This document shows positions 1-8,832 of a stretch of 64,000 nt of DNA, in pieces (position 1 is the stretch's first letter; the number at the start of each line of letters is the position of its first letter). Under the pieces are notes generated by a model. It was given only the letters and a program-made list of their open reading frames with translations. It made no database searches and was not told the origin of the DNA. A program made the translations under genes and the position numbers. Source of the DNA: Soonwooa sp032078105 (lineage in GTDB: Bacteria; Bacteroidota; Bacteroidia; Flavobacteriales; Weeksellaceae); assembly GCA_046269235.1 (NCBI GenBank), contig JBJZOS010000006.1:1-64000 (forward strand), written 5' to 3'.

Positions 1-88
1 ACTCCTGCTGTTTTTCTTTCTAGTTAATATTATCAACTAATTTACTTCCTTAATTATCCTAATGCAAACTTACCATGCAAGCGGCATC

Positions 89-134
89 CTTTTGTAATGG
101 TCGCTGAGCAGAGTCGAAGCGATTATTACAAAAG
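89..134. repeat. Long hairpin, probable intergenic repeat element
   Basis: Arms 89-98 (CTTTTGTAAT) and 125-134 (ATTACAAAAG) are perfectly complementary. An inner TCGCT/AGCGA pair (101-105/118-122) continues the stem across two G-T wobble positions around a 12-nt loop. It lies downstream of the pnuC stop on the left edge of the window. The design (outer arms, a TCGCTGAGC-GTCGAAGC core) resembles interspersed intergenic repeats I recall from Chryseobacterium-type genomes; that link is recollection, not a search. Confidence 0.5.
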
Positions 135-170
135 ATATAGCGGAAAGCGGGTGAGGTTTTCTAAGAACAA

Positions 171-860
171 TTAATCGACCTGCTCCTGATTTTTGTTTTG
201 ATTTTTCCAAGTTTTGAGCCACTCGATGTAGCCAATTGTCGCCATAAATGTGAACACGAAATATTGTAGTGATGTGATACCAAGTCCTTTATAGAGCATC
301 ATTGGGATACAGATTAGATCTGCGATGATCCAAAAAATCCAGTTTTCGACGATTCGTTTTGCCATCAAAAACATGCCGACTAAAAATAAGGATGTTGTCA
401 CGATATCCATATAATTCGCCCAATCCAGATGATACAATCCTAATTTGACGTTATCCATCGTGAAGTTGTTGTCTATAAAAGGTTTGTAATAGTAGATTAA
501 TCCTACAAAAACTAAACTCCCAACAAACAAAATAATTGCATTTTTCCAATCTTTTGGAGAGGCTTTTTCTACACTGATGTGGATGTTGTCATTGGTGTTT
601 TGTCGCCATAATATCCAACCATAGATGCTCATTACCGTATAATAAACGTTAATCAGCATGTCGCCTAACAACCCGAAAACAAACATGATATAGATAAATA
701 ACACCGTTGATATAATGCCTGTCGGGTATACCCAAATGTTCTTTTTGATGGAAAAAAAGACGCTAATAATACCAAAAAAAGTTGCAATAGCTTCTAGGAC
801 AATAAGATAAGTGTCATAGGATTGATATTGTGCACTAAGGTTGTTGAAAAAATCGATCAT
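171..860 (-). CDS. pnuC: PnuC-family vitamin-precursor transporter
   Basis: Integral membrane protein of 229 residues with about seven hydrophobic segments, the usual size of the PnuC family. The YGWILW segment near residue 80 and a second tryptophan-rich block (ENWIFWIIADLICIP) are typical of the family. PnuC proteins import nicotinamide riboside by facilitated diffusion coupled to intracellular phosphorylation; the PnuT branch carries thiamine instead. Nothing visible upstream looks like a TPP riboswitch, and the neighbouring gene that could decide between substrates lies beyond the left edge. Start chosen at the ATG at 860, which follows a near-consensus -7 box. Family assignment is firm; substrate is open. 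Confidence 0.82.
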   Translation of the reverse strand: MIDFFNNLSAQYQSYDTYLIVLEAIATFFGIISVFFSIKKNIWVYPTGIISTVLFIYIMFVFGLLGDMLINVYYTVMSIYGWILWRQNTNDNIHISVEKASPKDWKNAIILFVGSLVFVGLIYYYKPFIDNNFTMDNVKLGLYHLDWANYMDIVTTSLFLVGMFLMAKRIVENWIFWIIADLICIPMMLYKGLGITSLQYFVFTFMATIGYIEWLKTWKNQNKNQEQVD

Positions 861-865
861 GTGTG

Positions 866-873
866 TAAAGATA
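866..873 (-). promoter_or_regulatory. Near-consensus -7 box for pnuC
   Basis: Read on the minus strand the sequence is TATCTTTA, one mismatch from the Bacteroidota -7 element TAnnTTTG. It ends only 5 nt before the pnuC ATG, so the transcript may be leaderless. Confidence 0.35.
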
Positions 874-965
874 CATATTTAATAAAAAATGTCTAATATT
901 ATTATTATATCATTAATGTTAAAAATGCGAGATTCTCTCAACTTATTTTAATATTTTGTTAGGAT

Positions 966-997
966 TTGATGTTGTAATTGCGTTTTTTTTATATTTT
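966..997 (+). promoter_or_regulatory. Candidate -33/-7 promoter for the amino-acid permease
   Basis: TTG at 966-968 and TATATTTT at 990-997 are separated by 21 nt, close to the Bacteroidota pattern TTG-N~19-TAnnTTTG with one mismatch in the -7 box. It lies 40 nt upstream of the permease ATG in the divergent pnuC/permease gap. Confidence 0.35.
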
Positions 998-1037
998 CGT
1001 AACCTGAAATTAAATAAAGAAATAAAGACTAATTTTT

Positions 1038-2552
1038 ATGTCAAATATTTGGATCAAAAAACCGCTAAGTGCTTACGAAGCGGACATGAAAAAAAGCCAA
1101 TTGAAGCGTGTTCTTGGTAAATGGAGTTTAACAGCAATTGGTGTCGGCGCTATTATTGGTGGTGGTATTTTTGTGTTGACAGGTACGGGAGCTTATTATC
1201 ACGCAGGTCCAGCTTTGGCGATTTCTTTTATTGTTGCCGGTATTGCTTGTATTTTTGCGGCGCTTTGCTATGCAGAGTTCGCATCGATAATTCCGGTAGA
1301 AGGTTCTGCTTATGCCTATGCATATGGTACAGTAGGAGAGATTTTTGCTTGGGCAATGGGCTGGTGTCTTATCCTCGAATATGCGATGGCAAGTATGGCG
1401 GTCTCCGTGAGCTGGTCCGGTTATTTTAATAAATTTCTAAAAATATTTGGTGTTCATTTGCCCGCTTGGCTGACTTCGGATCCATCAAGTTATACCGGCG
1501 AAGGATTTTCTATGAATTTGCCAGCTTTTATCATCGTACTTTTAATTACAGCTTTGTTGGTTAAAGGGACAAAAGAAGCTGCTGGCGCTAACAACCTTAT
1601 TGTAATTATGAAAACCTCGGCGGTTATTTTTGTAATCATCGCTGGCGCTTACATCGTATTTACAAATACAGATCTTTATACAACTGTTGACGGTGTTAAA
1701 AACTGGAAACCCTTTATCCCAGCCGAAACACTAGTCAAAAATCCTGAAGGAGAAATGGTCTCTGCCTACGGTATCAAAGGAATCATCTCTGGAGCCGCCG
1801 CAATCTTTTTTGCATATATTGGTTTCGATGCCGTGTCTACACAAGCAGGAGAAGCTATTAATCCTAAAAAAGATGTTCCGTTTGCGATTATTACTTCACT
1901 ATTAATTTGTACAGCTTTGTATATCTCTGTGTCTTTGGTATTGACAGGGATGATGCATTATACAGACTTTAACCCAGAAGGCAAATTCACAGAAGCTATC
2001 AAGGCACCAGTTGCTTACGCTTTCGAAATTGCAGGTTATCACTGGGCGAGTAACATTGTGACAATTGCAGCAACAGTAGGACTTATCTCTGTAATCATGG
2101 TTATGATGATGGGACAGTCAAGAATCTTCATCGGGATGTCAAAAGACGGTCTTATCCCAAAATTCTTAGGAGAGCTTCATCCAAAAACTAAAACGCCAGC
2201 TAAAGGAATTATTCTTCTTGGTGTTTTAGTAGCCTTCGTAGCGGCGTTTACACCGATTTCGACTTTGGCAGATATGACAAGCTTCGGGACCTTATTCGCG
2301 TTTACGCTAGTGTGTATCGCGGTTTGGGTAATGCGTAAGAAAGAACCAAATTTAGAAAGAGCCTTCAAGGTACCGGCTTACAAAATTGTTGTAGCATTGG
2401 GCGTATTTATTAATATATATTTGATTCTTAACCTAAGTGCACACGCTTTAGAATTGTCTGCTGGCTGGCTTGTATTGGGCGTTTTGGTCTATATGTTTTA
2501 TGGTCGCAAAAATAGCCATCTTAACAATCCTCACAAGAACACCGAAAACTAA
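1038..2552 (+). CDS. APC-family amino-acid permease (cationic amino-acid/YfnA type)
   Basis: Protein of 504 residues with about 12 hydrophobic segments. The first segment carries the APC-superfamily substrate-backbone motif (GVGAIIGGGIFVLTG, about residues 36-50), and segment six has GFDAVSTQAGEAINPKKDVP, typical of cationic amino-acid transporter (CAT/YfnA) members. These carry amino acids across the cytoplasmic membrane, by proton symport or exchange. The gene stands alone, divergent from pnuC, and is closed by a terminator directly after the stop. Substrate specificity cannot be read from the sequence. Confidence 0.88.
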   Translation: MSNIWIKKPLSAYEADMKKSQLKRVLGKWSLTAIGVGAIIGGGIFVLTGTGAYYHAGPALAISFIVAGIACIFAALCYAEFASIIPVEGSAYAYAYGTVGEIFAWAMGWCLILEYAMASMAVSVSWSGYFNKFLKIFGVHLPAWLTSDPSSYTGEGFSMNLPAFIIVLLITALLVKGTKEAAGANNLIVIMKTSAVIFVIIAGAYIVFTNTDLYTTVDGVKNWKPFIPAETLVKNPEGEMVSAYGIKGIISGAAAIFFAYIGFDAVSTQAGEAINPKKDVPFAIITSLLICTALYISVSLVLTGMMHYTDFNPEGKFTEAIKAPVAYAFEIAGYHWASNIVTIAATVGLISVIMVMMMGQSRIFIGMSKDGLIPKFLGELHPKTKTPAKGIILLGVLVAFVAAFTPISTLADMTSFGTLFAFTLVCIAVWVMRKKEPNLERAFKVPAYKIVVALGVFINIYLILNLSAHALELSAGWLVLGVLVYMFYGRKNSHLNNPHKNTEN

Positions 2553-2564
2553 CTATATTTTTTT

Positions 2565-2595
2565 AGCCCGCTTTTTTTTTGAGCGGGTTTTTTAT
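2565..2595 (+). terminator. Rho-independent terminator of the permease gene
   Basis: Stem CCCGCT (2567-2572) and AGCGGG (2582-2587) enclose a T-rich loop and are followed by a run of T. Confidence 0.75.
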
Positions 2596-2596
2596 T

Positions 2597-2703
2597 TGGG
2601 CGTCTTTTCGGTCTACGGGCAGTCGCTGTTATGCTCGGTCGGCTCTGCTGCGCTGCGCCGCCTCGCATAACGAGCTCCGACAATGCCCTTCGCCCGGACG
2701 CAG
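2597..2703. repeat. GC-rich intergenic repeat, copy A
   Basis: About 105 bp of strongly GC-rich sequence in an AT-rich genome, sitting right behind a terminator. It contains an inverted pair GTTATGC (2628-2634) / GCATAAC (2665-2671). Its right end (GAGCTCCGACAATGCCCTTC, 2672-2691) matches the right end of the GC-rich block at 8481-8577 (GAGCTCCAACAGGCCGTTCC). Short reading frames through it look spurious. Confidence 0.6.
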
Positions 2704-2748
2704 GTTTTAAATAAAAATACTAATTTGTCCTTCGTAAATTTACAAAGC

Positions 2749-3780
2749 ATGAAATCAATTTTTCTTTTTATCGCCATTGCTGTTTTTGGAATTTCAAAAT
2801 CTCAAAACATTAAGATTGACACACTTTTCAGAGATAATATTAGTATAAGAGCCATCCAATTATATGATGGTAAAGTTTGGTACACAGGCTCACAATCCAA
2901 ATTTGGCTATATCAACATAAAGAATCCAAAAGACAAAAGCCAAATAAAGCTGAACGCGAAAAATCAAGAATTTCGTGTTTTAGCAAAGTTTAAAGAAGAC
3001 TTTTTCGAAACCGTTAATATAGGCTCTCCCGCGCAGTTTTATGGGATTAGTAGTACTAGTCTCAAAGTTTCGGAACTTGATAATTTTTCAGACAACAGTG
3101 TTTTTTATGATTGCTTCAAAGTCGATTCTAACAACAATAACGGCATCGCTCTCAGCGATCCCTATGCCGATGGCAGACCTCAATTTTTTATAAGCTCAAA
3201 AAGTAGAAAATTGGTTGATGATTCTTTGCGAGAACTTCCCAGATATGCCAAAGGCGAAGCACATTTTGCGGCCAGCAATTCTAATGTTGCTATGCAAGCT
3301 AACAAAGTCTGGATCGCTACAGGAGGCACCAAAGCGAGGATTTTCAAATTCGATTGGAAGTCGCCGTATGTTTGGGAAGTTTACGAAACGCCTTTTGTAC
3401 AAGGCTCCTCATCACAAGGGATTTATTCCATCGACTTTGCAGACGAAAACTTCGGTATTGCCGTTGGTGGCGATTATACCAAACAATCCGAAAATATTAA
3501 AAACATTGCAACGACAACAGATGGCGGAAAAACGTGGCAGATACAAGCTTCTGGACATAATGCAGGCTATTCGACTTGTGTCAAAATAAAACCAAAATCC
3601 AAAGGCAAAGAGATCGTGGCCTTGGGCGACCAACATATCAGTTATTCTAACGATTATGGAAAAACTTGGACTAAAATCTCTGACGAAAAAGATTTTTATA
3701 CGTTTGAATGGCTAGATTCTAAAAGCTTAATATTAGCTGGAAAAGGAAAAATATCCAAATTGACTTTTGTAAAAAATTAA
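2749..3780 (+). CDS. Secreted Ycf48/BNR-like beta-propeller protein
   Basis: Predicted 343 residues. The ATG at 2749 is chosen because it opens a clean signal peptide (MKSIFLFIAIAVFGISKSQ); longer readings begin inside the GC-rich repeat. The mature part has repeated Asp-box/BNR-like units such as TTDGGKTWQ and SNDYGKTWTKIS, as in Ycf48/HCF136-like and sialidase-fold propellers. Such proteins are common in flavobacteria, often annotated as oxidoreductase without proof. The short C-terminus (LTFVKN) does not look like a full T9SS sorting domain. Likely periplasmic or outer-surface; no specific role can be assigned. Confidence 0.7.
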   Translation: MKSIFLFIAIAVFGISKSQNIKIDTLFRDNISIRAIQLYDGKVWYTGSQSKFGYINIKNPKDKSQIKLNAKNQEFRVLAKFKEDFFETVNIGSPAQFYGISSTSLKVSELDNFSDNSVFYDCFKVDSNNNNGIALSDPYADGRPQFFISSKSRKLVDDSLRELPRYAKGEAHFAASNSNVAMQANKVWIATGGTKARIFKFDWKSPYVWEVYETPFVQGSSSQGIYSIDFADENFGIAVGGDYTKQSENIKNIATTTDGGKTWQIQASGHNAGYSTCVKIKPKSKGKEIVALGDQHISYSNDYGKTWTKISDEKDFYTFEWLDSKSLILAGKGKISKLTFVKN

Positions 3781-3856
3781 TCATTATAATTTTCTCTGTT
3801 TTTTTTAATGAAGTGAAAATCATATCCAATAATAAAAACTTCAGAATTCTATTTCG

Positions 3857-3864
3857 TAACTTTG
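3857..3864 (+). promoter_or_regulatory. -7 box of hemN
   Basis: TAACTTTG fits the TAnnTTTG element and ends 12 nt before the hemN ATG. No convincing TTG is seen at the -33 position. Confidence 0.5.
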
Positions 3865-3876
3865 TAGTCAATTTTA

Positions 3877-5250
3877 ATGTCGAAGTACAAGATGATTTCA
3901 TTAGTTGACAAATACAATATTCCTGGGCCGCGTTATACCTCATATCCAACCGTTCCTTATTGGGATGAAGCTTCATTTTCTCCAGAATTATGGAAGCAAA
4001 GTGTGATAAGAACTTTTAAAGAAACAAACGCCAAAGAAGGAATTTCAATTTATATTCATTTACCTTTTTGTGAAGCTTTATGTACATTTTGTGCTTGCCA
4101 CAAGCGTATTACCAAACAACATTCGGTAGAGGTTCCGTATTTGGAATCTGTTATTAAAGAATGGAAACTCTATCTAGAATTATTTGACGAAAAGCCGATT
4201 CTTAAAGAATTGCATTTGGGAGGCGGTACACCGACTTTCTTTTCTCCAGAGAATTTGAGAAAGCTTTTGTCTTCAATTTTTGAAACGGTAGAAATTGCGG
4301 AGCATCAAGAATTCTCGTTCGAAGGGCATCCGAATAATACAACTAAAGAGCATCTGCAGACGCTGTATGACTTAGGATTTAGACGCGTTAGTTTTGGTGT
4401 TCAAGATTATGATCTTAAAGTTCAGAAAGCCATTAATCGTGTTCAACCTTTCGAAAATGTAGAAAAAGTGACACAGCTAGCACGCGAAATTGGCTATCAG
4501 AGTATTTCGCATGATTTGGTGTTTGGTCTACCACATTCTAATTGGGAAACCACTGAGCTTACCATTCGTAAAACTTTGGAGTTAAAACCAGATCGCTTGG
4601 CTTTCTATTCTTATGCGCATGTGCCTTGGATAAAAGGTGTTGGACAAAGAGGTTTTGATGATAAAGATTTACCATCTGGCGAAGAAAAACGCAAACAATA
4701 CGAAAACGGGAAAAAACTTCTGGAAGATCTTGGTTACATCGAGGTTGGGATGGATCATTTTTCTTTAGAATCGGACGATCTTTATCAATCCTTGACTGGT
4801 AAAAAACTTCACCGAAACTTCATGGGATACACATCTAGTAAAACCCAGTTAATGGTTGGACTTGGGGCATCATCAATTTCGGATTCGTGGTATGCTTTTG
4901 CTCAAAATGAAAAGTCTGTAGAGGATTATCAAACCAAAGTTGAACATGGTGAAATTCCGGTTGTTAAAGGTCATATTCTTAATGATGAAGATTTAACCAT
5001 TCGTCGTCATATTCTTAATTTGATGTGCCAACTAGAGACAACTTGGGATGTGCAAACAAGCTTCCCAGAGTTAGAAAATGCTTTAGAAATGTTGAAAGAA
5101 ATGGAAGCAGACGGCTTGGTAGCATTTTCAGATCATCAACTAAAAATTACAGAAAAGGGTCGTGCTTTTACTAGAAATGTGGCGATGGTTTTTGACCTTC
5201 GAATGATGCGCAACAAACCGGAAACTAGAATCTTTTCGATGACGATATAA
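3877..5250 (+). CDS. hemN: Oxygen-independent coproporphyrinogen III oxidase (radical SAM)
   Basis: A 457-residue radical-SAM enzyme that oxidatively decarboxylates coproporphyrinogen III to protoporphyrinogen IX in heme synthesis. The CxxxCxxC cluster motif lies at C65, C69 and C72 within YIHLPFCEALCTFCACHK, matching true HemN, including the extra cysteine at 74. The N-terminal GPRYTSYPT block, the ELHLGGGTPTF motif and a C-terminal HemN domain are present, and the length equals that of bacterial HemN. An in-frame ATG five codons on (3892) is an alternative start. The window also carries hemJ, which acts at the next step. Confidence 0.93.
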   Translation: MSKYKMISLVDKYNIPGPRYTSYPTVPYWDEASFSPELWKQSVIRTFKETNAKEGISIYIHLPFCEALCTFCACHKRITKQHSVEVPYLESVIKEWKLYLELFDEKPILKELHLGGGTPTFFSPENLRKLLSSIFETVEIAEHQEFSFEGHPNNTTKEHLQTLYDLGFRRVSFGVQDYDLKVQKAINRVQPFENVEKVTQLAREIGYQSISHDLVFGLPHSNWETTELTIRKTLELKPDRLAFYSYAHVPWIKGVGQRGFDDKDLPSGEEKRKQYENGKKLLEDLGYIEVGMDHFSLESDDLYQSLTGKKLHRNFMGYTSSKTQLMVGLGASSISDSWYAFAQNEKSVEDYQTKVEHGEIPVVKGHILNDEDLTIRRHILNLMCQLETTWDVQTSFPELENALEMLKEMEADGLVAFSDHQLKITEKGRAFTRNVAMVFDLRMMRNKPETRIFSMTI

Positions 5251-5296
5251 TTTTGTAAATAGGATTTTAGGACAGAAAATTTTTAAAATAGTAATA

Positions 5297-5330
5297 AAGA
5301 GAGTTGAGAAATCAGCTCTTTTTTGTTTTG
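5297..5330 (+). terminator. Probable terminator of hemN
   Basis: An imperfect stem (AGAG-GTTGA / TCAGCTCT around a GAAA loop) is followed by TTTTTT, about 50 nt after the hemN stop. Confidence 0.5.
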
Positions 5331-5477
5331 CTAAAATAGTTTACAAAGATTTAATATATTTCGATTTTATCAAACATTTTAGCTAAGATTAAAATTAACT
5401 TAAAAAAAAGTTAAGGTTTTTACGCTGATTTGTTAATAATTACATAAAATCAAATTCTTATTTATAGAGAAAATCAT

Positions 5478-5485
5478 TATATTTG
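5478..5485 (+). promoter_or_regulatory. -7 box of secDF
   Basis: TATATTTG is an exact TAnnTTTG match, 30 nt before the secDF ATG. It overlaps an in-frame TTG at 5483, which argues against that TTG being the start codon. Confidence 0.6.
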
Positions 5486-5515
5486 CCGACTAAATTAATT
5501 ATATATAGTAAGAAA

Positions 5516-8428
5516 ATGCAAGGAAAAGGACTCGTTACATTAGTTGCTATCGTACTAGGACTTATATGTCTTAATGAGCTTTTGCCGTCTTTCTATGCCA
5601 ACAAAATAGAAAAAGAGGCACTAGCTGTTGCAGGCGATAACCAACAAAAATACCAAGAGGAGATTGCAAGACTATCTAAGGATACATTGAATTTAGGTTT
5701 TACAAAACTTAACTATGTAGACGCAAAAGCTAAAGAAATGAAGCTTGGTCTTGACCTTAAAGGTGGTATTAACGTGCTTTTGGAAATTAATCAAAGAGAT
5801 TTGGTGAATGATTTAACCAATTATTCTACAAACCCAGTATTAATCGAAGCACTTAACAGAACAGAAAAAGTACAAAGAAACTCAACAAAGTTATTTATTG
5901 ATGATTTTTTTACTCAGTTTGATGCTGTTAACAAAGAAAAAGGTACTAATCTAAAACTTGCAGATCCTGAGATCTTCGGTAACACAAATTTGACTGAAAT
6001 CAAATTTAATACAACCGATGATCAGGTTAGAAATATTGTAAGAAAAAAAATCGATCAATCTGTAGGTACAGCTTACGAGGTTATCCGTACACGTATTGAC
6101 AAGATGGGTGTCACGCAACCTAACGTACAACGTGTAGCTGGTACCGGACGTATCTTAGTAGAGATGCCAGGTATCAAAGATATCGACAGAATTAAAAAAA
6201 TGTTGGCGACTTCTGCAAAGCTTCAGTTTTGGGAAGTTCAACAAGTTCCAGAAGTATATCCATACTTTGAGCAGTTAGGACAATTAGTTCGTGCTAAAAG
6301 CGATTCTATCGGCGTTAAAGCTAACACAGATTTAGTAAAAGCGCTTCAGATTAACACACTTCGTTCTAACGGTGTTGCTAATGTTAAATTGTCAGATACA
6401 GCAATTGTTAACAAAATCCTTAACAGTGAAATTGCTATCAAGGCTAGACCAACTAACATTAAGTATACCCAATTCATGTGGGGGTATAAGCCCGAAAATG
6501 AAGACCCTAACAACTTAGTGCTTTATGCAATCCGTGGGAACATTAGCCAAAAGGCGCCTGTTGATGGTGCTGTAGAAAGTTCTAACGTTAGTTATGACCA
6601 AATCGGACGTATTGTTGTAGACATGCAAATGGACTCAAAAGGTGCGAAAGAATGGAAAACCATGACGGGGAAAAACGTTAACAAGCCAGTTGCTGTAACT
6701 TTGGATAACAGAGTGTACACGGCTCCTAACGTACAAGGCGAAATCCCAGATGGTAGAACACAGATTTCTGGTAACTTCACACAACAAGAAGCTAAAGAAT
6801 TAACAGACGTTTTAGGAGCGGGAAAATTACCTGCAGGTGCTAAAATTGTACAAGCAGACGTTGTTGGTCCTTCATTAGGAGCAGAATCTATCCAAGCAGG
6901 GGTGTTGTCATTCCTTATTGCATTTGCAGTTATTATTGTTTATATCATATTCTATTACGGTGGTGCAGGTATCTACGCAGTTATCGCGATGATCATCAAC
7001 TTGTTCTACATTTTCGGAATTATGGACTCTATCGATGCGACATTAACGCTTCCTGGTATTGCAGGTATCGTGTTGTCGATGGCTATGGCGGTCGATGCTA
7101 ACGTAATTATTTATGAAAGAACAAAAGAAGAATTATTCCGTGGTAAGTCAATTTTAGAAGCTTACAAAGACGGTTTCAAACACGCATTATCTGCGATTAT
7201 CGATGGTCACCTTACGACTTTGATTACGGCAGTTATCCTTTACATCTTTGGTACTGGACCTATCCAAGGTTTCGCAGTAACCTTGATTATTGGTTTGATC
7301 ATGACATTGTTCACATCAGTTCTTTTATCCAGATTGATGATCTTCAATAGATTAAGTAAAGGTAAATCTTTATCGGTTTGGACGCCAATGACGAAGAATG
7401 CGTTCCGTAACGTATGGATCGACTTCATCGGAAAACGTAAATATGCTTATATTTTCTCAGCAATTTTGATGATTATCAGTATTATATCTATTGCTGTTAA
7501 CGGTTTCAAATTCGGTATTGACTTTACAGGAGGACGTAACTATGTTGTGCGTTTCGAAAAGCCTGTTAACTCAGAACAAGTTGAAGCAAGCATTGCAAAA
7601 CTAATGCAGACAGCAGACGGTAAAAACTCTGCAGTAGAAGCTAAAACCTTCGGTAGCGGTAACCAATTGAAAATCTCAACAGATTACCTTATCGATGACG
7701 AATCTTTAAAAGCCGACCAAACGGTAGAACAAAAAATCTACGAAGGTGTCAAAGCTAATCTTCCAGCTAACATGACATTGGCGGATTTCAAAGCAGCAGA
7801 TAAAGGCCATGCCGGTATTGTATCATCCACTAAAGTTGGTCCAACCGTAGCCGACGATATCAAAACAGGAGGTAGTTTAGCAGTATTAGCATCATTAGTA
7901 GGGATCTTTATCTATATTTTGGTAAGATTCGACAAGTGGCAGTTCTCGTTAGGAGCCATCGCAGGTCTATTCCACGATACAATTGTTATATTAGGTGTCT
8001 ATTCAATATTCTATAAGATTGCACCATTTAACATGGAAATCAACCAAGATTTCATTGCTGCAATTTTGACCGTAATAGGTTATTCGATTAACGATACCGT
8101 AATTGTCTTTGACCGTATTCGTGAGTACCTTCGTGAGAAAAAAGCACTTACATTGGCTGGTCTATTCGATGACTCTATTTCGAGTACAATTGGTAGAACA
8201 TTCAATACATCATTCACTACGATTTTGGTTATTCTTGCAATTTTCATTTTCGGTGGCGAAAACCTAAGAGGCTTTATGTTCTGTCTATTGGTAGGTATCG
8301 GCTTCGGTACATATTCATCAATTTTTATCTCGTCAGCAACAGCTTACGACTTCCTAAAAGGTAAGAAGAAAGAAGAAGTGCCACATGGTAAAACAAGCTT
8401 AGACAATGCAGAAATTGTAAAAAACTAA
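5516..8428 (+). CDS. secDF: Fused protein translocase subunit SecDF
   Basis: A 970-residue fusion of SecD and SecF, the usual state in Bacteroidota. These membrane proteins use the proton motive force to help SecYEG/SecA complete export. The SecD half has the LGLDLKGGINVLLE motif near residue 75, a large periplasmic domain and the AMAVDANVIIYERTKEE motif. The SecF half has GIDFTGGRNYVVRF and SINDTVIVFDRIRE. There are about twelve membrane segments in two sets of six. The ATG at 5516 is preferred to the upstream in-frame TTG because that TTG lies within the promoter box. It stands alone between a promoter and a terminator. Confidence 0.95.
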   Translation: MQGKGLVTLVAIVLGLICLNELLPSFYANKIEKEALAVAGDNQQKYQEEIARLSKDTLNLGFTKLNYVDAKAKEMKLGLDLKGGINVLLEINQRDLVNDLTNYSTNPVLIEALNRTEKVQRNSTKLFIDDFFTQFDAVNKEKGTNLKLADPEIFGNTNLTEIKFNTTDDQVRNIVRKKIDQSVGTAYEVIRTRIDKMGVTQPNVQRVAGTGRILVEMPGIKDIDRIKKMLATSAKLQFWEVQQVPEVYPYFEQLGQLVRAKSDSIGVKANTDLVKALQINTLRSNGVANVKLSDTAIVNKILNSEIAIKARPTNIKYTQFMWGYKPENEDPNNLVLYAIRGNISQKAPVDGAVESSNVSYDQIGRIVVDMQMDSKGAKEWKTMTGKNVNKPVAVTLDNRVYTAPNVQGEIPDGRTQISGNFTQQEAKELTDVLGAGKLPAGAKIVQADVVGPSLGAESIQAGVLSFLIAFAVIIVYIIFYYGGAGIYAVIAMIINLFYIFGIMDSIDATLTLPGIAGIVLSMAMAVDANVIIYERTKEELFRGKSILEAYKDGFKHALSAIIDGHLTTLITAVILYIFGTGPIQGFAVTLIIGLIMTLFTSVLLSRLMIFNRLSKGKSLSVWTPMTKNAFRNVWIDFIGKRKYAYIFSAILMIISIISIAVNGFKFGIDFTGGRNYVVRFEKPVNSEQVEASIAKLMQTADGKNSAVEAKTFGSGNQLKISTDYLIDDESLKADQTVEQKIYEGVKANLPANMTLADFKAADKGHAGIVSSTKVGPTVADDIKTGGSLAVLASLVGIFIYILVRFDKWQFSLGAIAGLFHDTIVILGVYSIFYKIAPFNMEINQDFIAAILTVIGYSINDTVIVFDRIREYLREKKALTLAGLFDDSISSTIGRTFNTSFTTILVILAIFIFGGENLRGFMFCLLVGIGFGTYSSIFISSATAYDFLKGKKKEEVPHGKTSLDNAEIVKN

Positions 8429-8451
8429 ATTATTTTTTAATATTATAAAAA

Positions 8452-8480
8452 AGCCTTCAGTATCTCTGGAGGTTTTTTTT
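8452..8480 (+). terminator. Terminator of secDF
   Basis: CCTTCAG (8454-8460) pairs with CTGGAGG (8466-8472, one G-T pair) and is followed by eight T. Confidence 0.7.
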
Positions 8481-8577
8481 GGCGCCATTTCCGGCTGTCA
8501 CTAGTCGCTGCGACGCACCAGACCAGTGGCCTACGCCTGCGGCGCGAGCTCCAACAGGCCGTTCCATCCGGGGCGCA
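8481..8577. repeat. GC-rich intergenic repeat, copy B
   Basis: A GC-rich block immediately behind the secDF terminator. Like copy A at 2597-2703 it starts with GGCG followed by a TTT-CGG stretch and ends with GAGCTCC-ACA followed by a CCGG-GCG type end. The rest of the 8429-8832 gap is AT-rich, with an ACAACCAAAAACTAAAAACC-type run at 8769-8793 just before the MFS gene. No credible gene is seen in the gap. Confidence 0.55.
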
Positions 8578-8832
8578 ACAACGACACCCAATTTTAGATT
8601 CGGATTTGTTGGGATTGTCGATTTTAGATTCACAATCTACGCCTCCTCACTTATGATGTGTAGTGGCGTTACGCCTATTCAAAGTCCAATAAGCTAAGGA
8701 TTTCTCCTCTTTCAGAAATAGAAGATCTTGCAAAGAATTTAGAATTATCATTTACTTTAATTTAAAGACAACAACCAAAAACTAAAAACCAATCGTCAAA
8801 CACAAAGAAAAAAAAACTAAATTCGTAGCCAT

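Noticed and set aside
861..1037. TPP or other riboswitch before pnuC
   Set aside because: The candidate -7 box leaves only about 5 nt of leader, and I see no conserved TPP motifs in the gap.
5483..5515. TTG start extending SecDF by 11 residues
   Set aside because: The TTG lies inside an exact TATATTTG promoter box, and the added residues are not part of a membrane-protein start.
8479..8697. 72-codon open frame through the GC-rich block after secDF
   Set aside because: It starts inside the terminator/repeat, is rich in Ala, Pro and Arg unlike any real gene here, and overlaps the shared repeat.
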